From a bacterium (GTDB lineage: Bacteria > Cyanobacteriota > Vampirovibrionia > Obscuribacterales > Obscuribacteraceae): DNA of 64,000 bases. Positions 25,109-34,318 of the stretch are shown in pieces (position 1 is the stretch's first letter; each line of letters opens with the position of its first letter). Position numbers and translations under genes: made by a program. Where the stretch lies: positions 124,001 through 188,000 of the forward strand of contig WGMS01000001.1 in the NCBI GenBank assembly GCA_016124935.1, given 5' to 3'. The notes under the pieces were generated by a model. That model was not told where the DNA came from and ran no database searches. It worked only from the letters and a program-made list of their open reading frames with translations.

Positions 25109-25118
25109 AGTCTGGAAT

Positions 25119-26588
25119 ATGTTCATCAACCTGGCCAACCACACCGATGCCTCCCTCAAGATCATTCAACTTGCCCACCAGCTAACAAATGATCTCGGAC
25201 ATTCCATAACCGGCACCGAGCATCTATTTCTGGGGATTCTTGCCGACCAGAACTGCTCTCCTTCCAGAATTCTGAGGTCCATGGGAATAACCTATAAGAA
25301 GGCGGAAGAGGAAGCTATAAGACTTCTAGGTAGAGAAAAGAGGCTGAACAACCACGACTACGTATTCACCCCCAGGGCCAAGGCGCTCATTAATCTAGCC
25401 GGAGAAGAGACCGCAAGAGGGGAGGACCCCCATCGCGTAGAGCCCGAGGACATGATGCTGGCGCTTTTGAGAATGAAACGCTGCACTGCCCATAAAATCA
25501 TGCATGCTCTAGATCTTGATGTCGAGCTGATCTTGTCCAGACTCAAAGTGATACCACGCGACACCCTGACCGGAAACACCACCAGTGATCAACTCACCGA
25601 GCTGCACCGAAAAGTATGCGCCGGAGAATTCTTCAGCGAGGATAAAATCGAGGAAGAAAGCCCGGATCCGATGATCGGATACATAGTGGATCAAAAGTAC
25701 GAGATCCTGGAAGTCATCGGTCGTGGTGGCATGGGAGTAGTATACAAAGTCAGGCATCTTATTCTGGATCGTTTTTTCGCCATCAAAATTCTCCATCCTT
25801 ATCTAGCTTCCGACGTCACCAACAAACGACGCTTCCAGCGTGAAGCCCAGGCCGCAAGCCGCTTGACTCATCCCAATCTAGCCACGGTATTCGACTGGGA
25901 TCTTCTCCCCGATGGTCGCCCTTATCTGATCATGTACTATATCGAAGGGATCAAACTATCGGATCTTATCGGCTGCCAGGATAGAATTCCTCTTTCTATC
26001 TGGATGTCGATTTTCATTCAAATCTGCAACGCTCTTGCCCACGCCCACAACCAGGGTGTGATTCACCGGGATTTGAAGCCGGGCAACATCATTCTGGCAA
26101 GAGAAGGCAATGTCACCCACTTCGTCAAAATTGTCGATTTCGGCATAGCCAAATTATTGATGGATTCAAAAGAAGAAAAAGACGAAAGTAAATTGAAGAA
26201 AGAGCGAGAACTGACCAAAACCGGAGAGGTCTTCGGCAGCCCGCTCTACATGAGCCCTGAACAATGTCTGGGTCGGACTATCGACAATCGCTCCGATATC
26301 TACGGACTGGGTTGTGTCATCTACGAGGTCTTGACCAGCGCGCCACCGTTTTGTTGTGACAGCCTCTATGAGACCATGAAGGCTCAGATTTCAGACCCGC
26401 CCGCACCGATAAGCGAGCTATCGGTGTTTGATGAGAAGATCCCGGCGGAGTTGGAGAGACTCACCCTCGAGTGCTTGAACAAGAACCCCGAAGACAGGCC
26501 CCAGTCCATGGAAGCACTGGGAGCAATGTTGTCGAGAATCAACAAGATCTACTATCGCAAAGGCGAGGAAGAAGAGCTAGTCTACTGA
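25119..26588 (+). CDS. Ser/Thr protein kinase with N-terminal Clp-N domain
   Basis: Residues about 8-145 form a Clp repeat (Clp-N) domain, with both halves visible (TGTEHLFLGILADQNCSPSR; VEPEDMMLALLRMKRCTAHK). This fold recognises substrates or adaptors in ClpA/ClpC. A linker leads to a Hanks kinase (about 194-475): glycine loop IGRGGMGVVYK, K223 in FFAIKILH, catalytic HRD at 316-318 (GVIHRDLKPGNI), DFG at 340-342 and SPLYMSPEQC in the activation segment. All catalytic residues are intact. There is no membrane segment. It closes the VWA-PP2C-kinase operon and converges with hflX (4 bases between stops). The domain fusion suggests kinase targeting by a degron-like signal; that is inference. 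Confidence 0.93.
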   Translation: MFINLANHTDASLKIIQLAHQLTNDLGHSITGTEHLFLGILADQNCSPSRILRSMGITYKKAEEEAIRLLGREKRLNNHDYVFTPRAKALINLAGEETARGEDPHRVEPEDMMLALLRMKRCTAHKIMHALDLDVELILSRLKVIPRDTLTGNTTSDQLTELHRKVCAGEFFSEDKIEEESPDPMIGYIVDQKYEILEVIGRGGMGVVYKVRHLILDRFFAIKILHPYLASDVTNKRRFQREAQAASRLTHPNLATVFDWDLLPDGRPYLIMYYIEGIKLSDLIGCQDRIPLSIWMSIFIQICNALAHAHNQGVIHRDLKPGNIILAREGNVTHFVKIVDFGIAKLLMDSKEEKDESKLKKERELTKTGEVFGSPLYMSPEQCLGRTIDNRSDIYGLGCVIYEVLTSAPPFCCDSLYETMKAQISDPPAPISELSVFDEKIPAELERLTLECLNKNPEDRPQSMEALGAMLSRINKIYYRKGEEEELVY

Positions 26589-26592
26589 TTCT

Positions 26593-28359
26593 TCAAGCAC
26601 TGGAACGCTGCCTGTCCGGTCTTACATCCTGTATCACGGTTTGAATCTTGGAAAGAAGGCTTCCAAGACCGATTCTGCTGGTGGCCGAAGTAATCACCGG
26701 ATTCGGTACCTGGGGCATAAGCCATTCCAGATCCTCTCTTCTGACCTGATCGGCCTTGTTCAAAACAGTGATGATAGGCTTATCTACAGCCCCCAGCTCG
26801 CTCAAGACATCGAAGACCGAAACGATGTGCTCCAGTACATTAGGATGGCTGGCGTCGACCACATGCACCAGAACATCGGCGACGGCTACCTCTTCGAGAG
26901 TGGCTCTGAAAGAGGCTATCAGTGAAGTCGGCAATTTCTTGATGAAGCCCACCGTATCGGATATCAGAACCGGGCTGTGATCAGGCAGGGTGGTTCTTCT
27001 GGTGGTCGGATCAAGAGTGGCGAATAGCTTGTTTTCGACAAAAACGTCGGATTTGGTGAGAGCGTTCAATAGTGTCGATTTGCCAGAGTTCGTATAACCG
27101 GTAAGAGCCACCGTCGGCACATTCTGGGTGTTACGCTGCCTTCTCTGGGTATCTCGATAGTTGCGAATGCGTTCGGTCTCTTTTTCCAGCTGATTGATAC
27201 GCGACCGAATTCTTCTTCGATCTATTTCGAGCTTGGTTTCACCCGGTCCCCGGGTGCCGATGCCACCGCCAAGACGGCTGAGAACTTCGCCTTTGCCCAC
27301 CAGCCGCGGGTAGAGATACTTGAGCTGGGCAAGCTCCACCTGCAGCTTACCTTCTTTTGTGCGGGCACGCTGGGCGAAAATATCGAGAATCAGTTCGGTT
27401 CGATCGAGGACCTTGACACCGATCATCTCCTCCATCCGCTTTTGTTGATTCGGAGTCAACTCAGAATCGACTACAACCAGATTGGCTCCCATCTCCTGGA
27501 CTAATAGCGCCACTTCCTGAACCTTACCGGAACCGAGGAAATGACCGGGGTGCGGCTTCTGTCTCGACTGGGTCACCCTGGTGCAGATGGTGGCGCCAGC
27601 GGTTCGGACGAGCTGAGCAAGCTCATCAAGATCGTCTTCAATCTGCCAGGCGTCCGAACCTTCGGAAATGAGCGCCACAAGCACTGCTCGCTCTTCTCCC
27701 TCAGCTACTTTGAGACCTGGGGCTCTGGTGCTGAACTCCTGCTCGAGCGATCCGATAAGTTGCTCGAAATCATCCTCCTGGGCTCCACGCGGAGTAACCG
27801 GCGGCAACATCTTCCATAAACGCCCATCGGAATCTCTACCCGGCAAAAGATGAGCGATATGAACAACATCGGCCAGCTTGGCATGTTCGCCCCGGGCTCG
27901 ACTGAACCTGCCATCAGGATCGACTTTGATCTGAGCCAGCAAATCAAGTCTGTTTCTGGCCAGACACTGCAAACTCTCTTTGGTGAAAACTTCGGAAGGC
28001 TTATCCTTGCCCGCTATCTCTTCCTGACCTTCACCCAGCCTCGGTGTGGTCTTCGCACTCAACTGGGTGCTTATGATGCGGTGCCCGCATAGACGACCGG
28101 GTCCCACCCTCAAGCCGCGTAGCTCGGGCATGTTGACTTTACCAGGATTGCCTACGGTGACATTGACAATCTGGCCTCGCCTGTTTACTACTACTGATAC
28201 TGGATAACCAGTGTTGTGTGATATTTCCGCTACCGAATCGGCTAAATCCAGGGTAAGGATCTTGTCTTTGGGAATTCTTTTGGAAAGAATCTTGTTGAGC
28301 TGTTTCAGTTCTGACTTTTTAAGTCCTTTGACATTGCCTAAATCAAGCTTGCCTTGCAA
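26593..28359 (-). CDS. hflX: Ribosome-associated GTPase HflX
   Basis: HflX splits stalled ribosomes in other bacteria. The 588-residue protein has the HflX N-terminal domain (GSGKVQEVALLVQEMGANLV, VDSELTPNQQKRMEEMIGVK, DRTELILDIFAQRARTKEGK), the linker LGGGIGTRGPGETKLEIDRR and a G domain with VALTGYTNSGKSTLLNAL (G1), TTLPDHSPVLISDTVGFI (G3) and TVLNKADQV (G4). It is longer than the usual 400-440 residues because of an extra N-terminal domain of about 190 residues (ELKQLNKILSKRIPKDKILT, GLRVGPGRLCGHRI), a form I associate with Cyanobacteria-related HflX. The TTG start has AGGAGG 10 bases upstream, which settles it. A promoter is marked separately. Confidence 0.93.
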   Translation of the reverse strand: MQGKLDLGNVKGLKKSELKQLNKILSKRIPKDKILTLDLADSVAEISHNTGYPVSVVVNRRGQIVNVTVGNPGKVNMPELRGLRVGPGRLCGHRIISTQLSAKTTPRLGEGQEEIAGKDKPSEVFTKESLQCLARNRLDLLAQIKVDPDGRFSRARGEHAKLADVVHIAHLLPGRDSDGRLWKMLPPVTPRGAQEDDFEQLIGSLEQEFSTRAPGLKVAEGEERAVLVALISEGSDAWQIEDDLDELAQLVRTAGATICTRVTQSRQKPHPGHFLGSGKVQEVALLVQEMGANLVVVDSELTPNQQKRMEEMIGVKVLDRTELILDIFAQRARTKEGKLQVELAQLKYLYPRLVGKGEVLSRLGGGIGTRGPGETKLEIDRRRIRSRINQLEKETERIRNYRDTQRRQRNTQNVPTVALTGYTNSGKSTLLNALTKSDVFVENKLFATLDPTTRRTTLPDHSPVLISDTVGFIKKLPTSLIASFRATLEEVAVADVLVHVVDASHPNVLEHIVSVFDVLSELGAVDKPIITVLNKADQVRREDLEWLMPQVPNPVITSATSRIGLGSLLSKIQTVIQDVRPDRQRSSA

Positions 28360-28727
28360 ATGAAGATGACCTCCTGGAGTGGGGTTTTACAAGATTATTG
28401 AAAGCGGATTGTATTTGGTAAGTCTCACACTGCAATCATACCCTTATTTATCAGCAAATTCACCCTTAATTAATCTGCCCGGGTTAATTTCAAGCCCCAA
28501 GAGGGCAGCGGATAGAGAGGATTGACCTTGCCGAAAAGCCGGGTGCCGATAACTAGAATTGCCCGAAGCCATTGTTATCGTTGCATTCTGGCGATCATCA
28601 CCTCCCTGCCGTCTCGACGCTCCACTTCGGAACCCCAAAGATATCGAATCCTTATACAATAGGAGAGTCGGTCTATCGATGATAGAGGCAAAGAATAGAA
28701 CCAAAGACTGTGCTGTAGGAAAGAACT
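28360..28727. other. Intergenic region between divergent hflX and an exported-protein gene
   Basis: These 368 bases hold the hflX promoter (marked separately) and probably that of the plus-strand gene, for which TACAAT at 28655-28660 is a possible -10 without a clear -35. Frames of about 100 codons on both strands here overlap the neighbouring genes and lack supporting features. Confidence 0.4.
28408..28435 (-). promoter_or_regulatory. hflX: Candidate hflX promoter
   Basis: On the minus strand TTGCAG (28435-28430) and TACAAT (28413-28408) are 16 bases apart. The predicted start near 28401 leaves a leader of about 40 bases that contains the AGGAGG (28375-28370) serving the TTG start at 28359. 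Confidence 0.5.
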
Positions 28728-29426
28728 GTGAAATCGATTTATCGCTTGAGAACATTTTTTTTGGTCGGACTCCTGGCAGGATTTCTTTTATCAGCTATAA
28801 CACCGGGCTCAATTGTCTTCGCCCAGGAGTTGCCGCCGGAACCAGTCGTCGATGGTCAGCCCCCGGCAGGCGAAATACCTCCTGAACCCGGTGAGAGCCA
28901 GACTCAAGCTCAGGCTCCGGTGGACGATCATCAGGTAGCCGAAGGTCCGATGGCGGTAGAAAGACAGCAGCTGTACAACCAGATTCAGGCAGCCAAGGCG
29001 AGCGGAATCGGAATCCAGAACTATATGATGGCTTTCGAATATATAGAAACCATGGCAAAGAAAGGCGAGAGTGAAGAGGCGATCAAAAAGAGAATGGTGC
29101 CTCTGGTTTCGGCCCTGGCCGGCCAGCTAAAAACAAGAGAAGAGATAAAAACCAGAGCCGCTACCGCTGCGGTGAGTCAATCAAATGGTGCCGGTGGAGG
29201 CGGAGAGTTGCTTGCACCGGGTCAGAGTATTCCGGATAAGCTCAGGATGTGGGGCGGCATGGGCGGTGCCCAGACCGAGGACCTTATAAAAAGAGCTATG
29301 CAGGAACAAGGTGCGGGCGGTCTTTCCGGTCAATTGCCCAAAGGCATCGACAAGAATATGATCCGGGAGAAGCTCAAAGATCCCCGCATTCAAGAGATGA
29401 TCAGAAAGTACCAGGCTAATCACTGA
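28728..29426 (+). CDS. Exported protein of unknown function, Pro/Glu-rich then helical
   Basis: The GTG start follows AGGAAAG by 6 bases. A signal peptide is clear (LRTFFLVGLLAGFLLSAITP, cut near VFAQE). Residues about 34-75 are rich in Pro, Glu and Gln (an extended spacer). The rest is mostly helical with Gln/Lys/Glu-rich stretches (QQLYNQIQAAKASGIGIQNY; MAKKGESEEAIKKRMVPLVS). It ends in a conserved-looking basic helix, KDPRIQEMIRKYQ. No enzyme motif or anchor is present. It converges with the FAD oxidase gene 24 bases away. Coding status is well supported by signal peptide and ribosome site; the family is not recognised. Confidence 0.75.
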   Translation: MKSIYRLRTFFLVGLLAGFLLSAITPGSIVFAQELPPEPVVDGQPPAGEIPPEPGESQTQAQAPVDDHQVAEGPMAVERQQLYNQIQAAKASGIGIQNYMMAFEYIETMAKKGESEEAIKKRMVPLVSALAGQLKTREEIKTRAATAAVSQSNGAGGGGELLAPGQSIPDKLRMWGGMGGAQTEDLIKRAMQEQGAGGLSGQLPKGIDKNMIREKLKDPRIQEMIRKYQANH

Positions 29427-29450
29427 TAATCTATTGGTGGAGCTTAAATA

Positions 29451-30908
29451 TCAACAGCGGTCGGTCAGGATTTTGTGCCGGATCAAAGGACGACTACCGG
29501 ACTCGCCGCAAATCTTGGCGGTAGGCAGAACCTTGCTGGGGTTCAGTTTAAATGAAGGATCAAACACTTCCTTAATCCTCTCTTGAATCTCCAGGTCCTT
29601 AGCATTGAAGACAAGCGGCATCTCCAGAACTTTCTCCACACCGATGCCATGTTCACCGGACAGGGTGCCGCCCAGATCCACACAGAGCTTGAGGATCTCG
29701 CTTGCCGCTTCCACCACCCTTTTAACCTCGTCTTCTCTGTCCCGATGATAGAGCAGACAGGGGTGCATATTGCCGTCACCGGCATGATAAACATTGGCGA
29801 TCAGAAGGTCATAACGCCTGGAGATCTCGCCGATGGCAGCGATGGCACGGGCGAGTTTAGAACGCGGGATTACACCGTCCAGAACATAGCCATGGGGAGC
29901 GATTCTTCCAAGAGCACCAAAAGAACGCTTCCTGGCTCGCCATATGTCCTGGCGCTCGCTCTCGTTCTTTGCCCAGCTCACGTCATCTACCTGATTTCTA
30001 GAAAGACAGCTTTCCACAAGTTGCTTTTGAATATCGATTCCGGCTCTTGCTCCGTCCAACTCTATGATCAAAAGCGCCTCGGCCTCTCGATTCAACCCCA
30101 GGTGTAGATAGTCTTCGACAGCGTTCAAAGTCAACTTGTCGATCATTTCCATAGCGGCAGGGATGACGCCTGCTGCCACTATATCCGATACCGCCTGACC
30201 GCATCCTTCTATGGTAGGAAAATAGGCGAGCATAGTCTCAACCGCTTTAGGAGCCACCGTCAGCTTGAGCACCGCTTCAGTCACCACAGCCAGAGTGCCC
30301 TCCGAGCCCACTATCAAGCCAAGAAGATCCAGATCGGCGCAATAACGTGTCTGGCCACCGACATCAATAATGGTGCCATCATAAAGCACCGCTCTCACTC
30401 CTAAAACATGACTGGTAGTCATCCCGTACTTCAAACAATGAGGACCGCCGGCGTTCTCGGCGATATTGCCGCCTATGGTGGAAGCAATTTGACTGGAGGG
30501 ATCCGGGGCAAAGTAAAGACCGAAAGGCGAAGCCGCCTGGGAAACAGAGACATTGGTGGCACCACATTCCACCAGTGCTGTGCGCTCATCGGGATCGACC
30601 GAAATCACCCGGTTCATTCTGGTGAGACTCAAACTGATACCACCCTGGATGGTGGTGCTGCCCCCGGAAAGCCCGGTTCCAGCACCTCGCGGGCTTACAG
30701 CAATGCCATAATCGCTTGCGATTCTCATCACACCGGCCACCGCTTCGGTCGAACCGGGTAGAACGACCAGATCGGGTCGAGCCATATCCAGGGTTTCGGC
30801 ATCGCACTCGTAAACAGCCAGGTCTTCGGGCTGGTAGAGAACATAACGCTCTCCCACCACCGCCTCGAGGGCGCTTATCAACTGTTTCAATTCGCCTTTG
30901 CCTTCCAT
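29451..30908 (-). CDS. glcD: FAD-linked oxidase, glycolate oxidase GlcD / D-lactate dehydrogenase type
   Basis: The 485-residue protein belongs to the VAO/PCMH flavin family. The FAD-binding half shows VVLPGSTEAVAGVMRIASDY, VSPRGAGTGLSGGSTTIQGG and SSQIASTIGGNIAENAGGPH. The C-terminal half shows the substrate/metal region YHAGDGNMHPCLLYH and GGTLSGEHGIGVEK, characteristic of GlcD and D-lactate or D-2-hydroxyglutarate dehydrogenases. It oxidises a D-2-hydroxyacid, probably passing electrons to the quinone pool, but the partner subunits GlcE and GlcF are not adjacent. The exact substrate cannot be decided from sequence. It stands as a single gene with an ATG start. Confidence 0.88.
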   Translation of the reverse strand: MEGKGELKQLISALEAVVGERYVLYQPEDLAVYECDAETLDMARPDLVVLPGSTEAVAGVMRIASDYGIAVSPRGAGTGLSGGSTTIQGGISLSLTRMNRVISVDPDERTALVECGATNVSVSQAASPFGLYFAPDPSSQIASTIGGNIAENAGGPHCLKYGMTTSHVLGVRAVLYDGTIIDVGGQTRYCADLDLLGLIVGSEGTLAVVTEAVLKLTVAPKAVETMLAYFPTIEGCGQAVSDIVAAGVIPAAMEMIDKLTLNAVEDYLHLGLNREAEALLIIELDGARAGIDIQKQLVESCLSRNQVDDVSWAKNESERQDIWRARKRSFGALGRIAPHGYVLDGVIPRSKLARAIAAIGEISRRYDLLIANVYHAGDGNMHPCLLYHRDREDEVKRVVEAASEILKLCVDLGGTLSGEHGIGVEKVLEMPLVFNAKDLEIQERIKEVFDPSFKLNPSKVLPTAKICGESGSRPLIRHKILTDRC

Positions 30909-30959
30909 GATCCTAAGATCATAGCTCAGATAAAGCGCTAGAGATCAACCGATCAGAAT

Positions 30960-31769
30960 TCAACGCTGCTGGCGCAGGGTCTCGTTGTCGTTAGTCGTAT
31001 AGCGGAAGCCCTGCATATTATTGCAGTTCCAGAGAAAAGTCCCGGTCTTATCCACGGTCATCCGGCGAGACCCCTGGGGAAACGCCAGTATAGGATTACC
31101 GTTCATAGACTTGAGCACACCGAAGATCATGGTGTTGAAAATAAGATTGGGCGAGCGCTGGACAAGCTGAACATTGGTTATCTGTCCATTTCTGGTGACG
31201 GTGTAAGATACCCGGGCAGTCAGAGGCTGCGAGCGCTTGAAGGCGACCTTGGCAAGATTGGCGTATTTTAGATATATAGATTCCGCCACCCTTTTGTGCC
31301 ACTCGTCCCAGGCAAGCTTCATCTGCCCCACGGACTCAGGATCCTGGGCCTGCATTTGCTGAGGCGGAGGAGCCATGTTGACCGGTTGCTGCGGCATCAT
31401 CGCAGGCTGGGCCGGCTGGGCCTGCATGGGCTGGCCGAAGCCGCCGCCGGAATCATCCGCCTGGAGGTTGAAAGGAGCGGGAGTCTCGGGCATGGCTGTC
31501 TGGGACTTAAAAGAATCTGCCGGGGCGTCGAAAGAGTCGTTATCTCCAAAAGGATCGCCCGCATTATTTATATCCTGCCTCGAAAGACTCGGACCGCCTT
31601 CGTTGATTTTGTCATCGAGGGAGGCGCTACCGCGTAATGGAGCGCTCTTCTTGGCTCTCTGGGCACTGGCATCTTGAACGCCAATCATAGCGAACAAAAC
31701 TATCAGAAGAGTCGAGACGAAAGTAAGACGTTTTAGTAAGTTGCCTTTGTTGCTGAATGATTTAAACAT
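30960..31769 (-). CDS. Exported protein with a TonB C-terminal-like domain
   Basis: The 269-residue protein has an N-terminal hydrophobic segment (KRLTFVSTLLIVLFAMIGVQ) ending DASAQ, which reads as a cleavable signal rather than a permanent anchor. A polar spacer rich in Gln, Pro and Met follows (about residues 95-145). The C-terminal 110 residues look like a TonB-C/energy-transducer fold: WDEWHKRVAESIYLKYANLA, ARVSYTVTRNGQITNVQLVQ, then a short helix and final strands (PQGSRRMTVDKTGTFLWNC). ExbB/ExbD genes are not nearby and the protein seems untethered, so a classical TonB role is doubtful; a cell-wall-binding role is an alternative. The domain call is moderate. Confidence 0.75.
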   Translation of the reverse strand: MFKSFSNKGNLLKRLTFVSTLLIVLFAMIGVQDASAQRAKKSAPLRGSASLDDKINEGGPSLSRQDINNAGDPFGDNDSFDAPADSFKSQTAMPETPAPFNLQADDSGGGFGQPMQAQPAQPAMMPQQPVNMAPPPQQMQAQDPESVGQMKLAWDEWHKRVAESIYLKYANLAKVAFKRSQPLTARVSYTVTRNGQITNVQLVQRSPNLIFNTMIFGVLKSMNGNPILAFPQGSRRMTVDKTGTFLWNCNNMQGFRYTTNDNETLRQQR

Positions 31770-31907
31770 GATTGCTGGTCGCGGATTGAGAAGGTAAGAT
31801 GGCGGTTCTAAAAAGAAATATGAGTTGTCATTAATATCCCCATATGCTTAATGTACTGCATATTTCAAAAAAGTAAATTCGCAATCGCCGCATAAAAGGA
31901 CATTTTT

Positions 31908-32705
31908 ATGAATTTAACCCTGCCCTCCTCAAAAGTCGGTGTCATAGACAGTCATGCCCATGTGATGCGGGAATATTTCAAAGAGAGCCGGGAAGAAGTC
32001 ATAGAGAGGGCTTTCGACAGCAATGTCCGGGTACTGATAAACCCGGCGGTGACCGTGGCTGATTTCGACGAGTTGAGGGGTCTGGCTGAAAGCTACGACA
32101 ACATTTTTTTCGCTCTGGGTCAGCATCCCCACGACGCCAAAGACTGGAAAGACGAGTACGCAGATAGAATTCTCGAAGCGGGCAAACATCCTAAGATGGT
32201 GGCTGTCGGGGAGTGTGGTCTTGATTTTTACTATGAGAATTCGGAAAAAGAGATCCAGATGAAGGTCTTTCGTCAACAGGTAAGACTGGCAAAAGCTCTT
32301 AGAAAACCGGTCATAGTGCATTGCCGGGACGCCTGGCAGGAAGCTTTCAGCATTTTGCAGGAAGAGAAGGACGATAGCCTGACCGGGGTCTTCCATTGTT
32401 TCACAGGCGGTCCCGAGATGATTCCGACCATAGAAGAGCTTGATTTCTATGTCTCTTATTCGGGCATCGTCACCTTCAAAAACGCCCTCGAGATCCAGGC
32501 CAGTGTGAGCGTCGTCAAAATGGACCGCATTCTTGCCGAGACCGACTGTCCTTTCCTTGCCCCCCAGGCGGTCCGGGGCAAGCAGAACGAACCTTCTTTC
32601 GTCTGGTGGACTGTGGCGAAACTAACAGAACTTCTCGATACGGATCTTGATACCATGGCGGCAACTTGTCTGGAGAACACCAGAAGACTGTTCAAGCTTC
32701 CCTGA
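31908..32705 (+). CDS. tatD: TatD-family metal-dependent deoxyribonuclease
   Basis: This 265-residue amidohydrolase-fold protein has the TatD metal site: VIDSHAHVM (H16, H18), VGECGLDFYY (bridging Glu), VIVHCRDAWQEAF, GVFHCFTGGPE and LAETDCPFLAPQ (Asp). TatD proteins are 3'-5' exonucleases linked to DNA repair and oxidative damage; other members have unknown substrates. The length is normal. The ATG at 31908 has no clear Shine-Dalgarno sequence, only AAAAGGACAT. It is divergent from the TonB-C-like gene and convergent with a kinase gene (21 bases between stops). The family assignment is secure; naming among TatD paralogues is less so. Confidence 0.9.
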   Translation: MNLTLPSSKVGVIDSHAHVMREYFKESREEVIERAFDSNVRVLINPAVTVADFDELRGLAESYDNIFFALGQHPHDAKDWKDEYADRILEAGKHPKMVAVGECGLDFYYENSEKEIQMKVFRQQVRLAKALRKPVIVHCRDAWQEAFSILQEEKDDSLTGVFHCFTGGPEMIPTIEELDFYVSYSGIVTFKNALEIQASVSVVKMDRILAETDCPFLAPQAVRGKQNEPSFVWWTVAKLTELLDTDLDTMAATCLENTRRLFKLP

Positions 32706-32726
32706 CTAGAAGGCTGCTAGGTCGTC

Positions 32727-34295
32727 CTACTTGATGCGTGCTCGATATCGCTTCTTGAGGTTGTCGACCTCTTTTCTCAAGACCGGGTCATCGCTCACTT
32801 TATCCAGATATTCAATACCTGCCTGAAAGTCTTTTGTGCGCGCCGATTTTTTGGCCAGCGCCAGATAGGAATGGTCGAGTTTTTTCTGATATTCCTGGGA
32901 CAATCCGTTGGTCTTTTTGACATTTTCAAGAATTTGAACACAGCCTTCAAAATTGTTCTGTTGAAGCAACTGGTTGGCGATGCGGGTATCATTCCAACTT
33001 GCGTATGTCTGTACCATGAATGTGACGGAGAGTATAACGACGGTCAAATAAACCGCTGCCTTGAAATGGCTCATGTTAATGGGCAGCTTCTTCTTTTTCT
33101 TAACTGCGGCAAATTCGGTAGTGCTCCTGGCCCAATCATAGCTGGGATCAAGCCGGCTCATCGCCTCTTCCGGAGAATTCGGTGAAGTCGCCTTATTGCC
33201 GAATCCATCTACGCTTTTCTTGGTTTGACCGGGCATGGCGATGCCGGCAGAATCGCTGAAAGGGATCCAGTCTTCAACCGGTTTCTCTTCTTCTTCGGTG
33301 GCTTTCTTGACGTTGCGACCGACACAGACAGCCTCTATCTCTTTCCAGAACTCCTCGGCATCGTTGTGCCTGTCATCAGCGCTCTTTTGAAGAGCCTTTG
33401 AGATTACATTACTGAGCCCTGGTGGAAAGGTCATGTTGGGAGACATGGCCCCTATGGACGGTGCCTCTTTGTTGACATGCATAAGCATAAGAGCCATCAA
33501 ATCGTCGGCGGCAAAAGGACGTTGGCCAGTCAAAACCTCGGAAAATACGACTCCCAGACTGTAGATATCCGATCGCAGATCGACATCGGCGCCTTTGCAC
33601 TGTTCCGGGCTCATATAAGCAGGACTGCCGCAGACTTTCCCTTCCAGGGTGAGAGAGGCTGACTGGCCGCCGGCCTCGCCCCACATTTTTGCGACACCGA
33701 AGTCCACCACCCTCACCGAATTATGACCGATCAGATCCTTCGAGTTCGGCGGTTTATTCACATCTACATCTTGCAAAACAATATTATCAGGTTTCAAATC
33801 TCGGTGGATAACCCTGTTTTTATGTGCTTCGGAGACACCTTCACAGACCTGCTTCATAAGAGGCAAGGCCTCTTTGACGGTCAGATGACCTCGCTTGCGA
33901 ATCAGCTCGGCAAGGGTGATACCATCAAGGAACTCCGTGACGATGTAAGGCTGTCCATCCGGCATCACGCCAAAATCGAAAAGGCTGATGATATTAGTAT
34001 GGTGCAGGCTGCTTACTGCTTTAGCTTCCCGATGGAATCTTTTTACGGACTCCTCTTTTGAACCGAGGAACTGGTGCAACATCTTAAGAGCCATCTCCCG
34101 TCCGGTAGACTCTTGAATCACTTTGTAGACAACAGCCATAGATCCTTTACCGGCGTGACAGAGCACTCTGTATTTATCCCCGATCAACTTGCCGATCAAA
34201 GGATCATTGCCGACCGAAATCAGCTTGCCACCATCAGTGGGACACTTATCCTTATCTTCAGAAAAATGAATGTTGCATTCCAGACAGAGCTTCAT
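32727..34295 (-). CDS. Membrane-anchored Ser/Thr protein kinase with N-terminal zinc ribbon
   Basis: The 522-residue protein begins with a probable zinc ribbon (LCLECNIHFSEDKDKCPTDG; only three cysteines are seen, so metal binding is unsure). The Hanks kinase domain (about 40-330) has AGKGSMAVVYK, K71, the HRD motif at 164-166 and DFG at 198-200, all intact. A charged linker leads to one membrane segment near 413-434 (YLTVVILSVTFMVQTYASW). The last 88 residues, presumably outside, form TPR-like helices (NQLLQQNNFEGCVQILENVK) resembling the tail of the giant kinase upstream. It starts 23 bases after that gene's stop, so the two are co-transcribed. It is probably an envelope-sensing kinase. Confidence 0.92.
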   Translation of the reverse strand: MKLCLECNIHFSEDKDKCPTDGGKLISVGNDPLIGKLIGDKYRVLCHAGKGSMAVVYKVIQESTGREMALKMLHQFLGSKEESVKRFHREAKAVSSLHHTNIISLFDFGVMPDGQPYIVTEFLDGITLAELIRKRGHLTVKEALPLMKQVCEGVSEAHKNRVIHRDLKPDNIVLQDVDVNKPPNSKDLIGHNSVRVVDFGVAKMWGEAGGQSASLTLEGKVCGSPAYMSPEQCKGADVDLRSDIYSLGVVFSEVLTGQRPFAADDLMALMLMHVNKEAPSIGAMSPNMTFPPGLSNVISKALQKSADDRHNDAEEFWKEIEAVCVGRNVKKATEEEEKPVEDWIPFSDSAGIAMPGQTKKSVDGFGNKATSPNSPEEAMSRLDPSYDWARSTTEFAAVKKKKKLPINMSHFKAAVYLTVVILSVTFMVQTYASWNDTRIANQLLQQNNFEGCVQILENVKKTNGLSQEYQKKLDHSYLALAKKSARTKDFQAGIEYLDKVSDDPVLRKEVDNLKKRYRARIK

Positions 34296-34318
34296 AGTTC
34301 AAAACAGTATCTTGAATA

